A stretch of DNA of 42,843 nucleotides from Rhodobacterales bacterium (lineage in GTDB: Bacteria > Pseudomonadota > Alphaproteobacteria > Rhodobacterales > Rhodobacteraceae): positions 1-42,843 of the forward strand of contig QKJR01000013.1 of NCBI GenBank assembly GCA_003249215.1, given 5' to 3'. Below the pieces are notes generated by a model that had not been told where the DNA came from, searched no databases, and saw only the letters and a program-made list of their open reading frames with translations. Shown one piece after another: positions 29,419-37,911 of this stretch. The position numbers were made by a program, and so were the translations under genes. Position 1 is the first letter of the stretch. Every line of letters starts with the position of its first letter.

Positions 29419-30396
29419 TCAGCCGCCGCCGATCAGGGCGCCAGCCGCGAAGACGAGCGCGCCGCCGACAACGACTTGCACCACCGCGCGCAGGATCGGG
29501 GTCTCCATGTATTTGTTCTGAATCCAGGCGATCGCCCAGAGCTCGATGAAAACGACGATCATTGCGATCGTGGTCGCGGTCCAGAAATCCGGGATCAGAT
29601 AGGGCAGCGCGTGGCCGAGGCCCCCCACCGCGGTCATGATCCCCGAGGCGAGACCGCGCTTGAGCGGCGAGCCGCGCCCCGAGATGACGCCGTCGTCATG
29701 CGCGGCCTCGGTGAAGCCCATCGAGATGCCCGCACCCGTGGCCGCCGCAAGACCCACGAGCAGCGTGGTATGCGTGTTCTGCGTGGCGAAGGCGGTGGCG
29801 AAGATCGGCGCGAGCGTCGAGACCGAGCCATCCATCAGCCCCGCGAGCCCCGGCTGCACCCAGGTCAGGATGAACTGCCGATGCGCGGCGCGGTCTTCCT
29901 CGTCCTTGGCATCCTCCCCCAGATGCTCGGCCTCGAGCTCATGGGCGCGGTGTTCGTGGCCCTGCTCGGCCGCGGCGAGATCGCCCAGCAGCTTGCGCGT
30001 CGCCGCATCCTGGGTGCGCGCGGCAGCCGCGATGTAGAATTTCTCGGCATCGCGCTCCATCGCCTCGGCCTCGGCGCGGATCGCCTCGAGCGTGAGGTTC
30101 TTGGTCAGCCAGACCGGCTTGCGCGTATAGAAACCCGAGACATGTTCGCGCCGGATCAGCGGGATCATCTCGCCGAAACGCGCCTGATGCCGCTCGATCA
30201 GCATCCGGCGGTGGCCATCCTCTTCCTCGGCCATGCCATCGAAGACCGCCGCACTTGAGGGATAATCCGCGCGCAGGATCTCGGCATATTGGCGATAGAT
30301 CCGCGCATCATCCTCTTCCGAGGAGATCGCAAGCGCGAGCACCTCTTGTTCGGACAGCTCCGAAAAGCGGCGGCGAGAGGCGAAACCGGGGATCAT
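29419..30396 (-). CDS. mbfA: Membrane-bound ferritin-like iron exporter (rubrerythrin-VIT1 fusion)
   Basis: A 325-residue protein with an N-terminal rubrerythrin/ferritin-like di-iron domain (ligand clusters SEEDDARIY, EEEDGHRRM, EAEAMERDAEKFY, AAEQGHEHR; residues about 25-160) fused to a C-terminal VIT1/CCC1 membrane domain (PGLAGLMDGSVSTLAPIFATAF then three to four spans). Homologous MbfA in Bradyrhizobium and Agrobacterium exports iron and protects against peroxide and acid, under the iron regulator Irr. An Irr-type element overlaps the promoter here. AAGGAGA precedes the ATG. Confidence 0.93.
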   Translation of the reverse strand: MIPGFASRRRFSELSEQEVLALAISSEEDDARIYRQYAEILRADYPSSAAVFDGMAEEEDGHRRMLIERHQARFGEMIPLIRREHVSGFYTRKPVWLTKNLTLEAIRAEAEAMERDAEKFYIAAAARTQDAATRKLLGDLAAAEQGHEHRAHELEAEHLGEDAKDEEDRAAHRQFILTWVQPGLAGLMDGSVSTLAPIFATAFATQNTHTTLLVGLAAATGAGISMGFTEAAHDDGVISGRGSPLKRGLASGIMTAVGGLGHALPYLIPDFWTATTIAMIVVFIELWAIAWIQNKYMETPILRAVVQVVVGGALVFAAGALIGGG

Positions 30397-30406
30397 GGCA
30401 TCTCCT

Positions 30407-30425
30407 TTTCTGGAATCATTCTAAA
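30407..30425 (-). promoter_or_regulatory. Candidate Irr-type iron control element of mbfA
   Basis: On the minus strand this reads TTTAGAATGATTCCAGAAA, close to the Irr/ICE pattern TTTAGAA-N3-TTCTAAA (second half 5 of 7). It contains TAGAAT, a good -10 hexamer, 22 bp from the mbfA start. Overlap of element and -10 suits repression under low iron. Confidence 0.55.
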
Positions 30426-30460
30426 TTACGCATTCGGCACGCCGACGCAATCGCAATTTC

Positions 30461-30540
30461 CGAACCGAACGGTTCATTTTGCGCTTGAAGAACTGAACGA
30501 CTCGGTTCATATTCGGAAACTGAACGGATTGGTTCAGTTT
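30461..30540. promoter_or_regulatory. Three tandem palindromic operators
   Basis: Three copies of YGAAC-N6-GTTCA: 30461-30476, 30494-30509 and 30521-30536, centres 33 and 27 bp apart. The third extends to exact 9-bp arms, AAACTGAAC (30517-30525) and GTTCAGTTT (30532-30540). The layout resembles TetR-family operators. They lie between divergent mbfA and the small secreted peptide. No TetR regulator gene is in the window. Confidence 0.65.
30485..30513 (+). promoter_or_regulatory. Promoter of the small secreted peptide
   Basis: TTGAAG (30485-30490), 17-bp spacer, CATATT (30508-30513). The middle palindrome fills the spacer almost exactly and the third covers the expected transcription start, so a bound regulator would block this promoter. 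Confidence 0.5.
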
Positions 30541-30551
30541 TGAGGTCTGTC

Positions 30552-30710
30552 ATGAAACGCATCGCTCTCGCTCTTGCTCTGGTCACGCTGACGGCTGTGC
30601 CGGGTCTGGCCGATTCCTTCGGCGTCGATCTTCCGCGTCTCGACTTCCCGACCCAAGGCGGGGAAGTGACGCAGGATTGCAATCCGCTGGTTCAGCTCTG
30701 CCGCGAGTGA
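30552..30710 (+). CDS. Small secreted peptide, 52 residues
   Basis: ATG 30552 follows TGAGG with 6-base spacing. The product has a clear signal peptide (MKRIALALALVTLTAVPGLA, cleavage before DSFG) and a 32-residue mature part, DSFGVDLPRLDFPTQGGEVT plus a tail with two cysteines (C43 and C50) that could form a disulfide. It resembles short conserved hypothetical proteins of Rhodobacterales; no function is known to me. Three palindromes and a matched promoter precede it. Its 3' end overlaps the convergent trhO by 19 bp. Confidence 0.7.
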   Translation: MKRIALALALVTLTAVPGLADSFGVDLPRLDFPTQGGEVTQDCNPLVQLCRE

Positions 30711-31612
30711 TCGGCCCCCAGATGCGCCTCGCCCCGTTCGGCGGCGAGCCGCATCTGCCGCTCGCGCTCGCGGAACCGGTCACGATCGGCCGCGCTGTAT
30801 TCCCCCTTGCAGCGATGGCATGACACCCCCGGTTCATAGTCGGCATGCAACAGGTCGGCGGGCGCGAGCGGACGACGGCAGGCGTGGCAGGTGGTGTAAT
30901 CGCCCTGCACGAGGCCATGGCGCAGGCTGACGCGCCCATCGAAGACATAGCAATCGCCACGCCACAGGCTCTCGGCCTCGGGCACCTCTTCGAGATATTT
31001 CAAGATCCCGCCCTGCAGGTGATAGACCTGCTCGATCCCCTGCGACATCAGATAGTTGGTCGATTTCTCGCAGCGGATACCACCGGTGCAGAACATCGCG
31101 ACGCGCTTGTTGTGAAAACGCGCGGCATTTTCGGCCCACCACTGCGGAAATTCACGAAAGCTGCGGGTGTGCGGGTCGATGGCGCCCTCGAAGGTGCCGA
31201 TCTCGACCTCGTAATCGTTGCGGGTGTCGATCACCACGACATCCGGCGCGGAAATCAGCGCGTTCCAATCGGCGGGCGCCACGTAATGGCCGACCGCGGC
31301 GCGCGGGTCGACGTCGGGCTCTCCCATCGTCACGATCTCGGCCTTGAGCCGCACCTTCATCCGGCCGAAGGGCATGACCTCGGCCGTGCTTTCCTTCCAG
31401 ATCAGATCCGCGCAGCCGGGCAGCGCCCGGATATGGGCAAGGACCGCGTCGATCCCCGCGCGCGGCCCCGCGATGGTGCCGTTGATCCCCTCACGCGCGA
31501 GCAGGAGCGTGCCCTTGACCCCGGACCCACAGGCCAGTTTCGCCAGCGGCCCGCGCAGCGCGGCGGGGTCTTCGAACCGGGTGAAGTGATAAAGCGCGGC
31601 CACGGTGAACAT
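30692..31612 (-). CDS. trhO: tRNA uridine(34) hydroxylase, rhodanese type
   Basis: The YceA/TrhO family hydroxylates U34 of certain tRNAs toward 5-methoxy/carboxymethoxy-uridine without prephenate. The 306-residue protein has the N-terminal acylphosphatase-like region (REGINGTIAG), a rhodanese domain (VIDTRNDYEVEIGTFEGAIDP) with active loop C175-TGGIR-C181, and a C-terminal pair of CxxC motifs (CHAC, CHRC) likely binding zinc. Single gene, convergent and overlapping with the small secreted peptide. Confidence 0.94.
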   Translation of the reverse strand: MFTVAALYHFTRFEDPAALRGPLAKLACGSGVKGTLLLAREGINGTIAGPRAGIDAVLAHIRALPGCADLIWKESTAEVMPFGRMKVRLKAEIVTMGEPDVDPRAAVGHYVAPADWNALISAPDVVVIDTRNDYEVEIGTFEGAIDPHTRSFREFPQWWAENAARFHNKRVAMFCTGGIRCEKSTNYLMSQGIEQVYHLQGGILKYLEEVPEAESLWRGDCYVFDGRVSLRHGLVQGDYTTCHACRRPLAPADLLHADYEPGVSCHRCKGEYSAADRDRFRERERQMRLAAERGEAHLGADHSRQS

Positions 31613-31706
31613 GATCCCCCTCTAGTCCCGCCCCCGCGATCCCGCAAGCGCGATTGACCCCGCGGGCCGGGCACCCTACCCATTGTGCAGTGACAGGAGG
31701 AATACC

Positions 31707-32315
31707 ATGGCCGATGCCACCGAAGCGCTGATCGTGATCGACGTGCAGGTCGATTTCTGCCCCGGCGGGGCGCTCGCCGTGACCGGTGGCGACGAGATCG
31801 TGCCACGGATCAATGCGCTCATGCAGGAATTTCCGGTGACCGTGCTCACTCAGGACTGGCACCCCGAGGATCACGCCTCCTTTGCCGACAACCACCCCGG
31901 CGCCGCCCCCTTCAGCCAGATCGAGATGCCCTATGGGGCGCAGACGCTCTGGCCCGCGCATTGCATCTGGGGCAGCCCCGGCGCCGCGTTTCACCCTAGG
32001 CTGGCGATCGACCCGGCCGATCTGATCATCCGCAAGGGCTTCCGGCCCGAGATCGACAGCTATTCGGCGTTTTTCGAGAATGATCACACGACCCCCACCG
32101 GCCTTGCCGGTTATCTGCGTGAGCGGGGGATCACCGATCTGACCTTCGTGGGCCTCGCGCTCGATTTCTGCGTGGCGTGGTCAGCGATGGATGCCGCGAA
32201 GCTCGGCTTCAACGCCCGCGTCCTCGAGGGCGCCTGCCGCGCGATCGACCTCGATGGCTCGCTCGAGGCCGCCCGTGCCGCGATGCGCGCCGCGGGCGTG
32301 ACCCTCGCACAATGA
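31707..32315 (+). CDS. pncA: Nicotinamidase (bifunctional pyrazinamidase)
   Basis: Deamidates nicotinamide to nicotinate in NAD salvage. The 202-residue isochorismatase-fold enzyme has catalytic triad D12, K110 and C155 (VDFCVAW region) and metal ligands D50, H52 and H85. AGGAGGAA just before ATG 31707 is a strong ribosome site, which decides the start over 31683. Its stop overlaps the pncB start (ATGA), so the two consecutive salvage steps are coupled. Confidence 0.96.
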   Translation: MADATEALIVIDVQVDFCPGGALAVTGGDEIVPRINALMQEFPVTVLTQDWHPEDHASFADNHPGAAPFSQIEMPYGAQTLWPAHCIWGSPGAAFHPRLAIDPADLIIRKGFRPEIDSYSAFFENDHTTPTGLAGYLRERGITDLTFVGLALDFCVAWSAMDAAKLGFNARVLEGACRAIDLDGSLEAARAAMRAAGVTLAQ

Positions 32316-33637
32316 GCTGGAGCCCCGAGATGGTCGATATCGCCACCCGCGTCTACAATCACAAATGGCAGATCGACCCGATCGTCCGTTCGCTGATCGA
32401 CACCGATTTCTACAAGCTCCTGATGTGCCAGTCGGTGTTTCGCAACAAGCCCGAGACGCGCGTCACCTTCAGCCTGATCAACCGCTCCAAGAGCCTGCGA
32501 CTGGCCGAGATGATCGACGAGGGCGAGCTGCGCGAACAGCTCGATTACGCGCGCGACCTGCGGCTGCGGCGCGGCGAGAGCACCTGGATGCGCGGCAACA
32601 CCTTCTATGGCAAGCGCCAGATGTTCCGCCCCGATTTCATGGAATGGTTCGAGAATTTCCAGCTCCCGCCCTATCACCTCGAAAAGCGCGACGGGCAATA
32701 CGAGCTGACCTTCGAGGGCGCCTGGCCCGAAGTCATGCTCTGGGAGATCCCGGCGCTCGCGATCCTGATGGAGCTGCGCTCGCGCGCGGTACTGCGCACG
32801 ATGGGGCGGTTCGAATTGCAGGTGCTCTATGCCCGCGCGATGACCCGCGTCTGGGAGAAGATCGAGCGGCTGCGCGCCCTGCCCGGGCTCAAGATCGCCG
32901 ATTTCGGCACGCGGCGGCGCCATGGGTTCCTGTGGCAGGACTGGTGCGTTCAGGCGATGCTCGAGGGCCTCGGCGATGTGGCCAAGGGCGGCGCCTTCAC
33001 CGGCACCTCGAATTGCCTGATCGCGATGCGGCGCGACATCGAAGCGGTGGGCACCAACGCCCATGAGCTGCCGATGGTCTATGCCGCGCTCGCGCAAAAC
33101 GACGCCGAGCTCGCGCAGGCGCCCTACAAGGTCCTCGCCGACTGGCACGAGGAGCACGAGGGCAATCTGCGCATCATCCTGCCAGATACCTATGGCACCA
33201 AGGGCTTCCTCGATCGTGCGCCCGACTGGCTCGCGGGCTGGACCGGCATCCGCATCGACTCGGGCGATCCGGCGGCGGCGGCGGAGAGCGCCATCGACTG
33301 GTGGCGCGCGAAGGGCGAGGACCCGCGCGAGAAACTGGTGATCTTCTCGGACGGGCTCGACGTGGCCGAAATCGAGCGTCTGCACGCGCAGTTCACCGGC
33401 CGGGTGAAGGTGAGCTTCGGCTGGGGCACGCTTCTGACGAACGACTTCCGCGGGTTGGTGCCGGGTGACGCGCTCGCGCCCTTCAGCCTCGTGTGCAAGG
33501 CGATCTCGGCCGATGGGCATCCGACGGTGAAACTCTCGGACAACCCCTCGAAGGCGATGGGCCCGGCCGATCAGGTCGCGCGCTACAAGCGCGTTTTCGG
33601 GGTGGGCGATCAGACCGCGATGGATGTGATCGTCTGA
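32312..33637 (+). CDS. pncB: Nicotinate phosphoribosyltransferase
   Basis: Joins nicotinate to PRPP, making nicotinate mononucleotide. The 441-residue protein shows DTDFYKLLMCQSVF at the N-terminus, FGTRRRHGFLWQDW (nicotinate-binding, regulatory His region), FTGTSNCLIA and GIRIDSGDP, standard for PncB. ATG 32312 overlaps the pncA stop. Its TGA directly adjoins the convergent stop of the phosphate transporter (TGATCA), with no terminator between. Confidence 0.96.
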   Translation: MSWSPEMVDIATRVYNHKWQIDPIVRSLIDTDFYKLLMCQSVFRNKPETRVTFSLINRSKSLRLAEMIDEGELREQLDYARDLRLRRGESTWMRGNTFYGKRQMFRPDFMEWFENFQLPPYHLEKRDGQYELTFEGAWPEVMLWEIPALAILMELRSRAVLRTMGRFELQVLYARAMTRVWEKIERLRALPGLKIADFGTRRRHGFLWQDWCVQAMLEGLGDVAKGGAFTGTSNCLIAMRRDIEAVGTNAHELPMVYAALAQNDAELAQAPYKVLADWHEEHEGNLRIILPDTYGTKGFLDRAPDWLAGWTGIRIDSGDPAAAAESAIDWWRAKGEDPREKLVIFSDGLDVAEIERLHAQFTGRVKVSFGWGTLLTNDFRGLVPGDALAPFSLVCKAISADGHPTVKLSDNPSKAMGPADQVARYKRVFGVGDQTAMDVIV

Positions 33638-35110
33638 TCAGGCCGCGAGCCAGAGCATGACGATATAAAGCAGCGCCGAGAGCGCGGCCGAGGCGGGCAC
33701 GGTCACCACCCAGGCCGCCGCCACAGTTAGCATATGCGAGCGCCGCACCAGCAGCCGGCGCGAGCGTTCCTCGGGCGGCACCGGCTTGCCCTTTTGCAGG
33801 CCGAGCAGCCGCGCGCGCCGCTCGGCGTGCCATTCCCGATAGAACCCCACGCCGAAGATCGCGCCAACCGCGATATGGGTCGAGCTGACCGGCAGGCCGA
33901 GCCAGCTCGCCAGGATCACGGTGACCGCGGCCGAGAGCGCCACGCAATAGGCGCGCATCGGATTGAGCTTGGTGATTTCCGAGCCCACGAGGCGGATCAG
34001 CTTCGGCCCGAACAGCAGCAGGCCGACCGAGATGCCGATCGCGCCCACGATCATCACCCAAATCGGGATCGCCACCTGATCGGCGAGATCGCCCGCCTCG
34101 ACCGCATGGACGATCGCGGCGAGCGGCCCGACCGCATTGGCCACATCATTGGCGCCATGCGCAAAGGAGAGAAGCGCCGCCGAGACGACGAGCGGCACCG
34201 AGAAGAGTTTCTTGAGCGATTTCTTGCGGTTCTCCATCCCTTCCGACTGGCGCCGGATGAAGGGCACCGAGATCGCCCAAGTCAGGAAGGCCGCGACGAG
34301 GCCGATCATCAGCGCCTCGCCGAGCGACAGATGCACCAGCTTCTTGAGCCCCTTGATCGCCAGATAGGTCGCGAAGGTCCCCGCCATGATACCGATGAGC
34401 ACCGGCACCCAGCGCTGCGCCGCCGCGATCCGGTCCTCGACATAGATGATCTGCGCCTTGATGAAGGCGAGGATCAGCGCCGCGATCGCCCCGCCCAGCA
34501 CCGGCGAGATTACCCAGCTTGCCGCGATCTTGCCGATCGAGGGCCAGTTCACCGCCCCGAACCCCGCCGCCACCACGCCCGCACCGACAACGCCGCCGAC
34601 GATCGAATGGGTGGTCGAGACCGGCGCGCCGAGCGCGGTCGCCAGATTGAGCCAGAGCGCCGCAGCCAGAAGCGCCGCCATCATCGCCCAGATGAAATGC
34701 GCGGCATCGGGCACCGCATCGGGCGCGAGGATCCCGGTCGAGACCGTCTTGACCACATCGCCGCCCGCGACGAGCGCCCCCGCCGTCTCGAAGATCGCGG
34801 CGATGACCAGCGCACCGCCGAGGGTCAGCGCATTCGCCCCCACCGCCGGGCCCATGTTGTTGGCGACGTCATTCGCCCCGATGTTGAGCGCCATATAGGC
34901 GCCGATCGCGGCGGCGGCGATCACGATGAGCTGCCCGGGCTGCGCCCCCATCAACAGGCCCGCGCCAAGCCCCGCAAGCACGATGAAGGCAAGCGCGATC
35001 CCCGGCGCGATCAGCGGGCGCGAGATGAACATCGTCGCCTCTTCGAGGCGCCCGATCCGGCCGAGATCCTTGTCGAGCGTCTTCCACTGGTTCACCGGCT
35101 GCGTCGCCAC
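33638..35110 (-). CDS. PiT-family inorganic phosphate transporter
   Basis: A 490-residue inner-membrane symporter with the duplicated PiT signature: GANDVANNMGPAVG in the N-terminal half and GANDVANAVGPLA in the C-terminal half, plus SSTH/STTH motifs (PVSTTHSIVG, PVSSTHIAVG). A hydrophilic loop separates the halves. The start is a GTG at 35110 behind GGGGGCAG, giving MATQPVNQWKTLDKDLGRI; an ATG 26 codons in is a possible alternative. Low-affinity phosphate or metal-phosphate uptake is expected. Confidence 0.93.
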   Translation of the reverse strand: MATQPVNQWKTLDKDLGRIGRLEEATMFISRPLIAPGIALAFIVLAGLGAGLLMGAQPGQLIVIAAAAIGAYMALNIGANDVANNMGPAVGANALTLGGALVIAAIFETAGALVAGGDVVKTVSTGILAPDAVPDAAHFIWAMMAALLAAALWLNLATALGAPVSTTHSIVGGVVGAGVVAAGFGAVNWPSIGKIAASWVISPVLGGAIAALILAFIKAQIIYVEDRIAAAQRWVPVLIGIMAGTFATYLAIKGLKKLVHLSLGEALMIGLVAAFLTWAISVPFIRRQSEGMENRKKSLKKLFSVPLVVSAALLSFAHGANDVANAVGPLAAIVHAVEAGDLADQVAIPIWVMIVGAIGISVGLLLFGPKLIRLVGSEITKLNPMRAYCVALSAAVTVILASWLGLPVSSTHIAVGAIFGVGFYREWHAERRARLLGLQKGKPVPPEERSRRLLVRRSHMLTVAAAWVVTVPASAALSALLYIVMLWLAA

Positions 35111-35215
35111 ATCTGCCCCCTGCAGTCCACGGGCGGACTGTCATATTTCATTCGCGATTCCGTTACATCCGCGGCGCGGGGTAGCCAATTTTCGGCGTTC
35201 GCACAACCGGCGCCG

Positions 35216-35659
35216 TCACAGGGCGCGCAGAATTGCCTGCAGGCCCTCTTCGGCGACACAGGCCGCGGCCTCTTCGGGGGGCATCCACTGCCGGTCGCGC
35301 TTGCCCGCCTCGGGGTAATGCTCGCTCAGGCTGTCGGTCTCGATGCCATAGACCTGCACCTCGCAGCGCAGCGCCATGCCGCCCGATTGCTGCTTGAGAT
35401 AGGCATAGCTGCCGATCGGCTCATGCGTGACCTCGCCCTTGACGCCCGCCTCTTCCCAGGCTTCGCGCGCGGCCGCGCCCGCAAGGCTGCGGCCCTTCAT
35501 CGGCCAGCCCTTGGGAATGATCCAGCGCCCGGTGTCGAGCGAGGAGATCATCAGCACCTCGCGCCGGCCCTTGCGGTTGCGCAGACAGACCGCGCCGACC
35601 TGCAGATAGGCCGGGCGCCGCCCGAGCAGGCTTTGCAGGATTTCGACGATCTTGTTCAT
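35216..35659 (-). CDS. Nudix hydrolase (DIPP-like)
   Basis: A 147-residue pyrophosphohydrolase. The Nudix box is GWPMKGRSLAGAAAREAWEE plus AGV (51-73): it matches G-x5-E-x7-REUxEExGU except that the first Glu is Arg (R57), common in the diphosphoinositol-polyphosphate-phosphohydrolase-like branch. Catalytic E66, E69 and E70 are present. ATG 35659 follows TTGGAG; a TTG three codons upstream would also fit. The kinase gene starts the operon 15 bp upstream. Confidence 0.9.
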   Translation of the reverse strand: MNKIVEILQSLLGRRPAYLQVGAVCLRNRKGRREVLMISSLDTGRWIIPKGWPMKGRSLAGAAAREAWEEAGVKGEVTHEPIGSYAYLKQQSGGMALRCEVQVYGIETDSLSEHYPEAGKRDRQWMPPEEAAACVAEEGLQAILRAL

Positions 35660-35674
35660 GGACTCCAACGCGTC

Positions 35675-36649
35675 TCAGGGGCCGTAAGTTGCGCGCAAAT
35701 GCCCGGCGAGCGCAAGGGCGCGTTCGGCATAGGCCCGCTGACGCGCGCGGTCCTCGGCGGCACGGGTAACGATCCAGCCCGCCGAGGCAAAGCCCCTCAG
35801 CGCGACGAAAAGCGGCAGGAGCGCAGCCTGATCCTCCGGCAACTCACGCCTGCCGCGGTAGCCCGCGACGAGCGCCGCAGCCTGCGCCTCGTAGAGCGGA
35901 TCACCGCAACTCTGGATCAGGGCCGCCGCAAGGTCATAGAGCCGCCATCCCGGCCCGCAATCGTCGAAGTCGATCAACGCAAGCCCCCCGGCGCCCAGCA
36001 ATACATTGCCCCGGAGCGGATCGGCGTGGATCGGTCCGAAATCCTGCGCCCGGGGCAGCAGGCCATGCGCCAGATCACGCGCGGAGAGCAAGTCGGCCGC
36101 CTCCTCCGGCGCAAGCGTCGGGTTTTCCCAGAACCGGCCCCAACGCGGAGTGTCCCCGAGCAAGGCCTCGGTATCCCACGGCGCGCGCGGGAAGGGATCG
36201 GGGATCGCACCCGCATCGCTCGCGTTGTGAAGATCGGCCAAAATCGCGCCCAGCGCCCCGGCCTGTGCAAGCACCGCCGAGCCCGCAAGCGGCAGATCGG
36301 CAGCACCGAGCGGCGCCCCCTCGATCCATTCAACGACCGAGGCCACCCGCCCGCCAAGCCCCGCCGTCATCCGCCCGTTCACCGCCCGCACCGGCCGCAC
36401 GACCGCGACCCCGGCCGCTGCAAGCCGCGCGCACCAGTCCAATTCGGCCTCGATCGCCGCGCGCCCCTGATAGCCCGGCCGGTGCAGGCGCAGGGCGGCG
36501 CGGGTGCCATCGCGCAGGGTCGTCGCGAAGACCACATTCTCGCTTTGCCAGATCAACTCGAGCGGCGCCCCGAGGCTGCCCCAATGCGCCAGCGCAGTTT
36601 GCGCCATGGCCAGATCGCGGCTCGTGCCCCCACTCTGGCCCCAGCTCAT
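35675..36649 (-). CDS. APH-type phosphotransferase, hydroxylysine-kinase-like
   Basis: A 324-residue kinase of the aminoglycoside/choline kinase fold. Seen: ENVVFATTLRDGTRAALRLHRPGY (ATP-binding strand with Lys replaced by Arg), catalytic Brenner motif HADPLRGN, and metal-binding IDFDDCG. It overlaps by four bases a class III aminotransferase-like gene. The same two families degrade hydroxylysine (HYKK plus PHYKPL) and phosphoethanolamine in animals and occur fused in some bacteria, so phosphorylation of an amino alcohol is the best guess. Choline or homoserine kinase activity is possible. Confidence 0.82.
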   Translation of the reverse strand: MSWGQSGGTSRDLAMAQTALAHWGSLGAPLELIWQSENVVFATTLRDGTRAALRLHRPGYQGRAAIEAELDWCARLAAAGVAVVRPVRAVNGRMTAGLGGRVASVVEWIEGAPLGAADLPLAGSAVLAQAGALGAILADLHNASDAGAIPDPFPRAPWDTEALLGDTPRWGRFWENPTLAPEEAADLLSARDLAHGLLPRAQDFGPIHADPLRGNVLLGAGGLALIDFDDCGPGWRLYDLAAALIQSCGDPLYEAQAAALVAGYRGRRELPEDQAALLPLFVALRGFASAGWIVTRAAEDRARQRAYAERALALAGHLRATYGP

Positions 36650-37911
36650 TCCGGCATCTCGCGCAGGATCGCGTCGAGCGTCTCGGCCAGCATCTCGGCA
36701 TGGGCGCCGGCAAAGGGCAATGGCGGACGCATCTTGAGGATATGCTGCGCGCGCCCGACCCGCCCCAGCAGGATCCCGCGCGCCTTGGCGGCCTCGACCA
36801 CCCGGCCGCAGAAGTCGCCATCCGGTTGGCCATCGCGGGCAAATTCGATCCCGAAGAAGAGACCAAATCCGCGCGTGTCGGCGATCAGCGGATGATCGAG
36901 CCCGCGCAGCAGATCGAGCGCATGGGCGCCGACCTCGCGGGCATTCTCCATCAGCCCCTCGTCGTCGATCACCTGCAGCGTCGCCATCGCCGCCGCACAG
37001 GAGACCGGATTGCCTGCAAACGTGTTGAAATAGCCGAAGGCCTCGCGGAAGGCCGCCATCACCTCGGGCCGCGCGACGAGCCCGGCGACCGGATGGCCGT
37101 TGCCCATCGGCTTGCCCAGCGTGACGACATCGGGCGCGAAGCCCAGAAGCTCGTGCCCCCAGAAATGGCTGCCGATGCGGCCAAAACCGGGCTGCACCTC
37201 ATCGCATAGGATCATCCCACCGGCGCGGCGCACCACCTCGACGGTCGGATCGAGGAAGCCGGGGCCAACGCCGGGCGTGCCCTCGTTGGCGAAGATCGGG
37301 CAGAGCATGATTCCCGCAAAGCCATGCCCTGCGGCCTCCAGCTCGTCGATGGCGCGCGCAACCCCATCGGCAAAGGCCTGCGGCTGCGCCGCCAGACTTC
37401 CGCCCAGCGGCGCGAGGCTGTCGGGCGCGGGCACCCGGCGCACATGCGCGGGCCAGCCACCGATCGGCGGGCGTCGGGTCGAGAGATACGCGACCGCCGT
37501 CGTGTTGCCGTGATAGGTGTTGTCGGTGGCGATCAGCCCGGCCTTGCCGGTCGCCGCCTGCGCCATGCGCAGCGCCACATCATTCGCCTCTGACCCGGTG
37601 CAGGTCATCAGCATCTGGCTCAACCCATGCCCGAAGCGCGTGGTCAGCGCCTCGGCATACTCGAGCAGACCACGGTGCAGATAACGGCTGTGGGTGTTCA
37701 GCACCGCCGCCTGATCGGCGATGGCGCGCACCACGCGGGGGTGACAATGGCCCAGATGCGCGGTGTTGTTGTAGCAATCGAGATAGCGCCGCCCCGCCGC
37801 ATCCCAGAGCCAGACGCCCTCGCCGCGCACGATCTCGACGGGCTCGTCGTAGAAGATCGGCACGTTCGGCCCAAGCAGGCGCCGCCGCCGCGCCATCAGA
37901 TCACTCGTCAT
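36646..37911 (-). CDS. Class III PLP enzyme, AGXT2L-type phospho-lyase or aminotransferase
   Basis: A 421-residue PLP enzyme. DCYNNTAHLGHCHPRVVRAIADQAAVLNTHSRYLH, TGSEANDVALRMA, ILCDEVQPGFGRIGSHFWG and TLGKPMGNGHPVAGL (PLP lysine) are typical of the AGXT2L branch, whose human members act as O-phosphoethanolamine or 5-phosphohydroxylysine phospho-lyases. Pairing with an APH-type kinase (ATGA overlap) supports a kinase-then-lyase route. Ordinary omega-transaminase activity cannot be ruled out. Its start overlaps arfB by 11 bp. Confidence 0.87.
   Translation of the reverse strand: MTSDLMARRRRLLGPNVPIFYDEPVEIVRGEGVWLWDAAGRRYLDCYNNTAHLGHCHPRVVRAIADQAAVLNTHSRYLHRGLLEYAEALTTRFGHGLSQMLMTCTGSEANDVALRMAQAATGKAGLIATDNTYHGNTTAVAYLSTRRPPIGGWPAHVRRVPAPDSLAPLGGSLAAQPQAFADGVARAIDELEAAGHGFAGIMLCPIFANEGTPGVGPGFLDPTVEVVRRAGGMILCDEVQPGFGRIGSHFWGHELLGFAPDVVTLGKPMGNGHPVAGLVARPEVMAAFREAFGYFNTFAGNPVSCAAAMATLQVIDDEGLMENAREVGAHALDLLRGLDHPLIADTRGFGLFFGIEFARDGQPDGDFCGRVVEAAKARGILLGRVGRAQHILKMRPPLPFAGAHAEMLAETLDAILREMPE

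Noticed and set aside
35111-35160. A Pho box upstream of the PiT transporter
   Set aside because: One CTGTCAT half-site (about 35138-35144) is present, but the second repeat at 11-bp spacing is missing.
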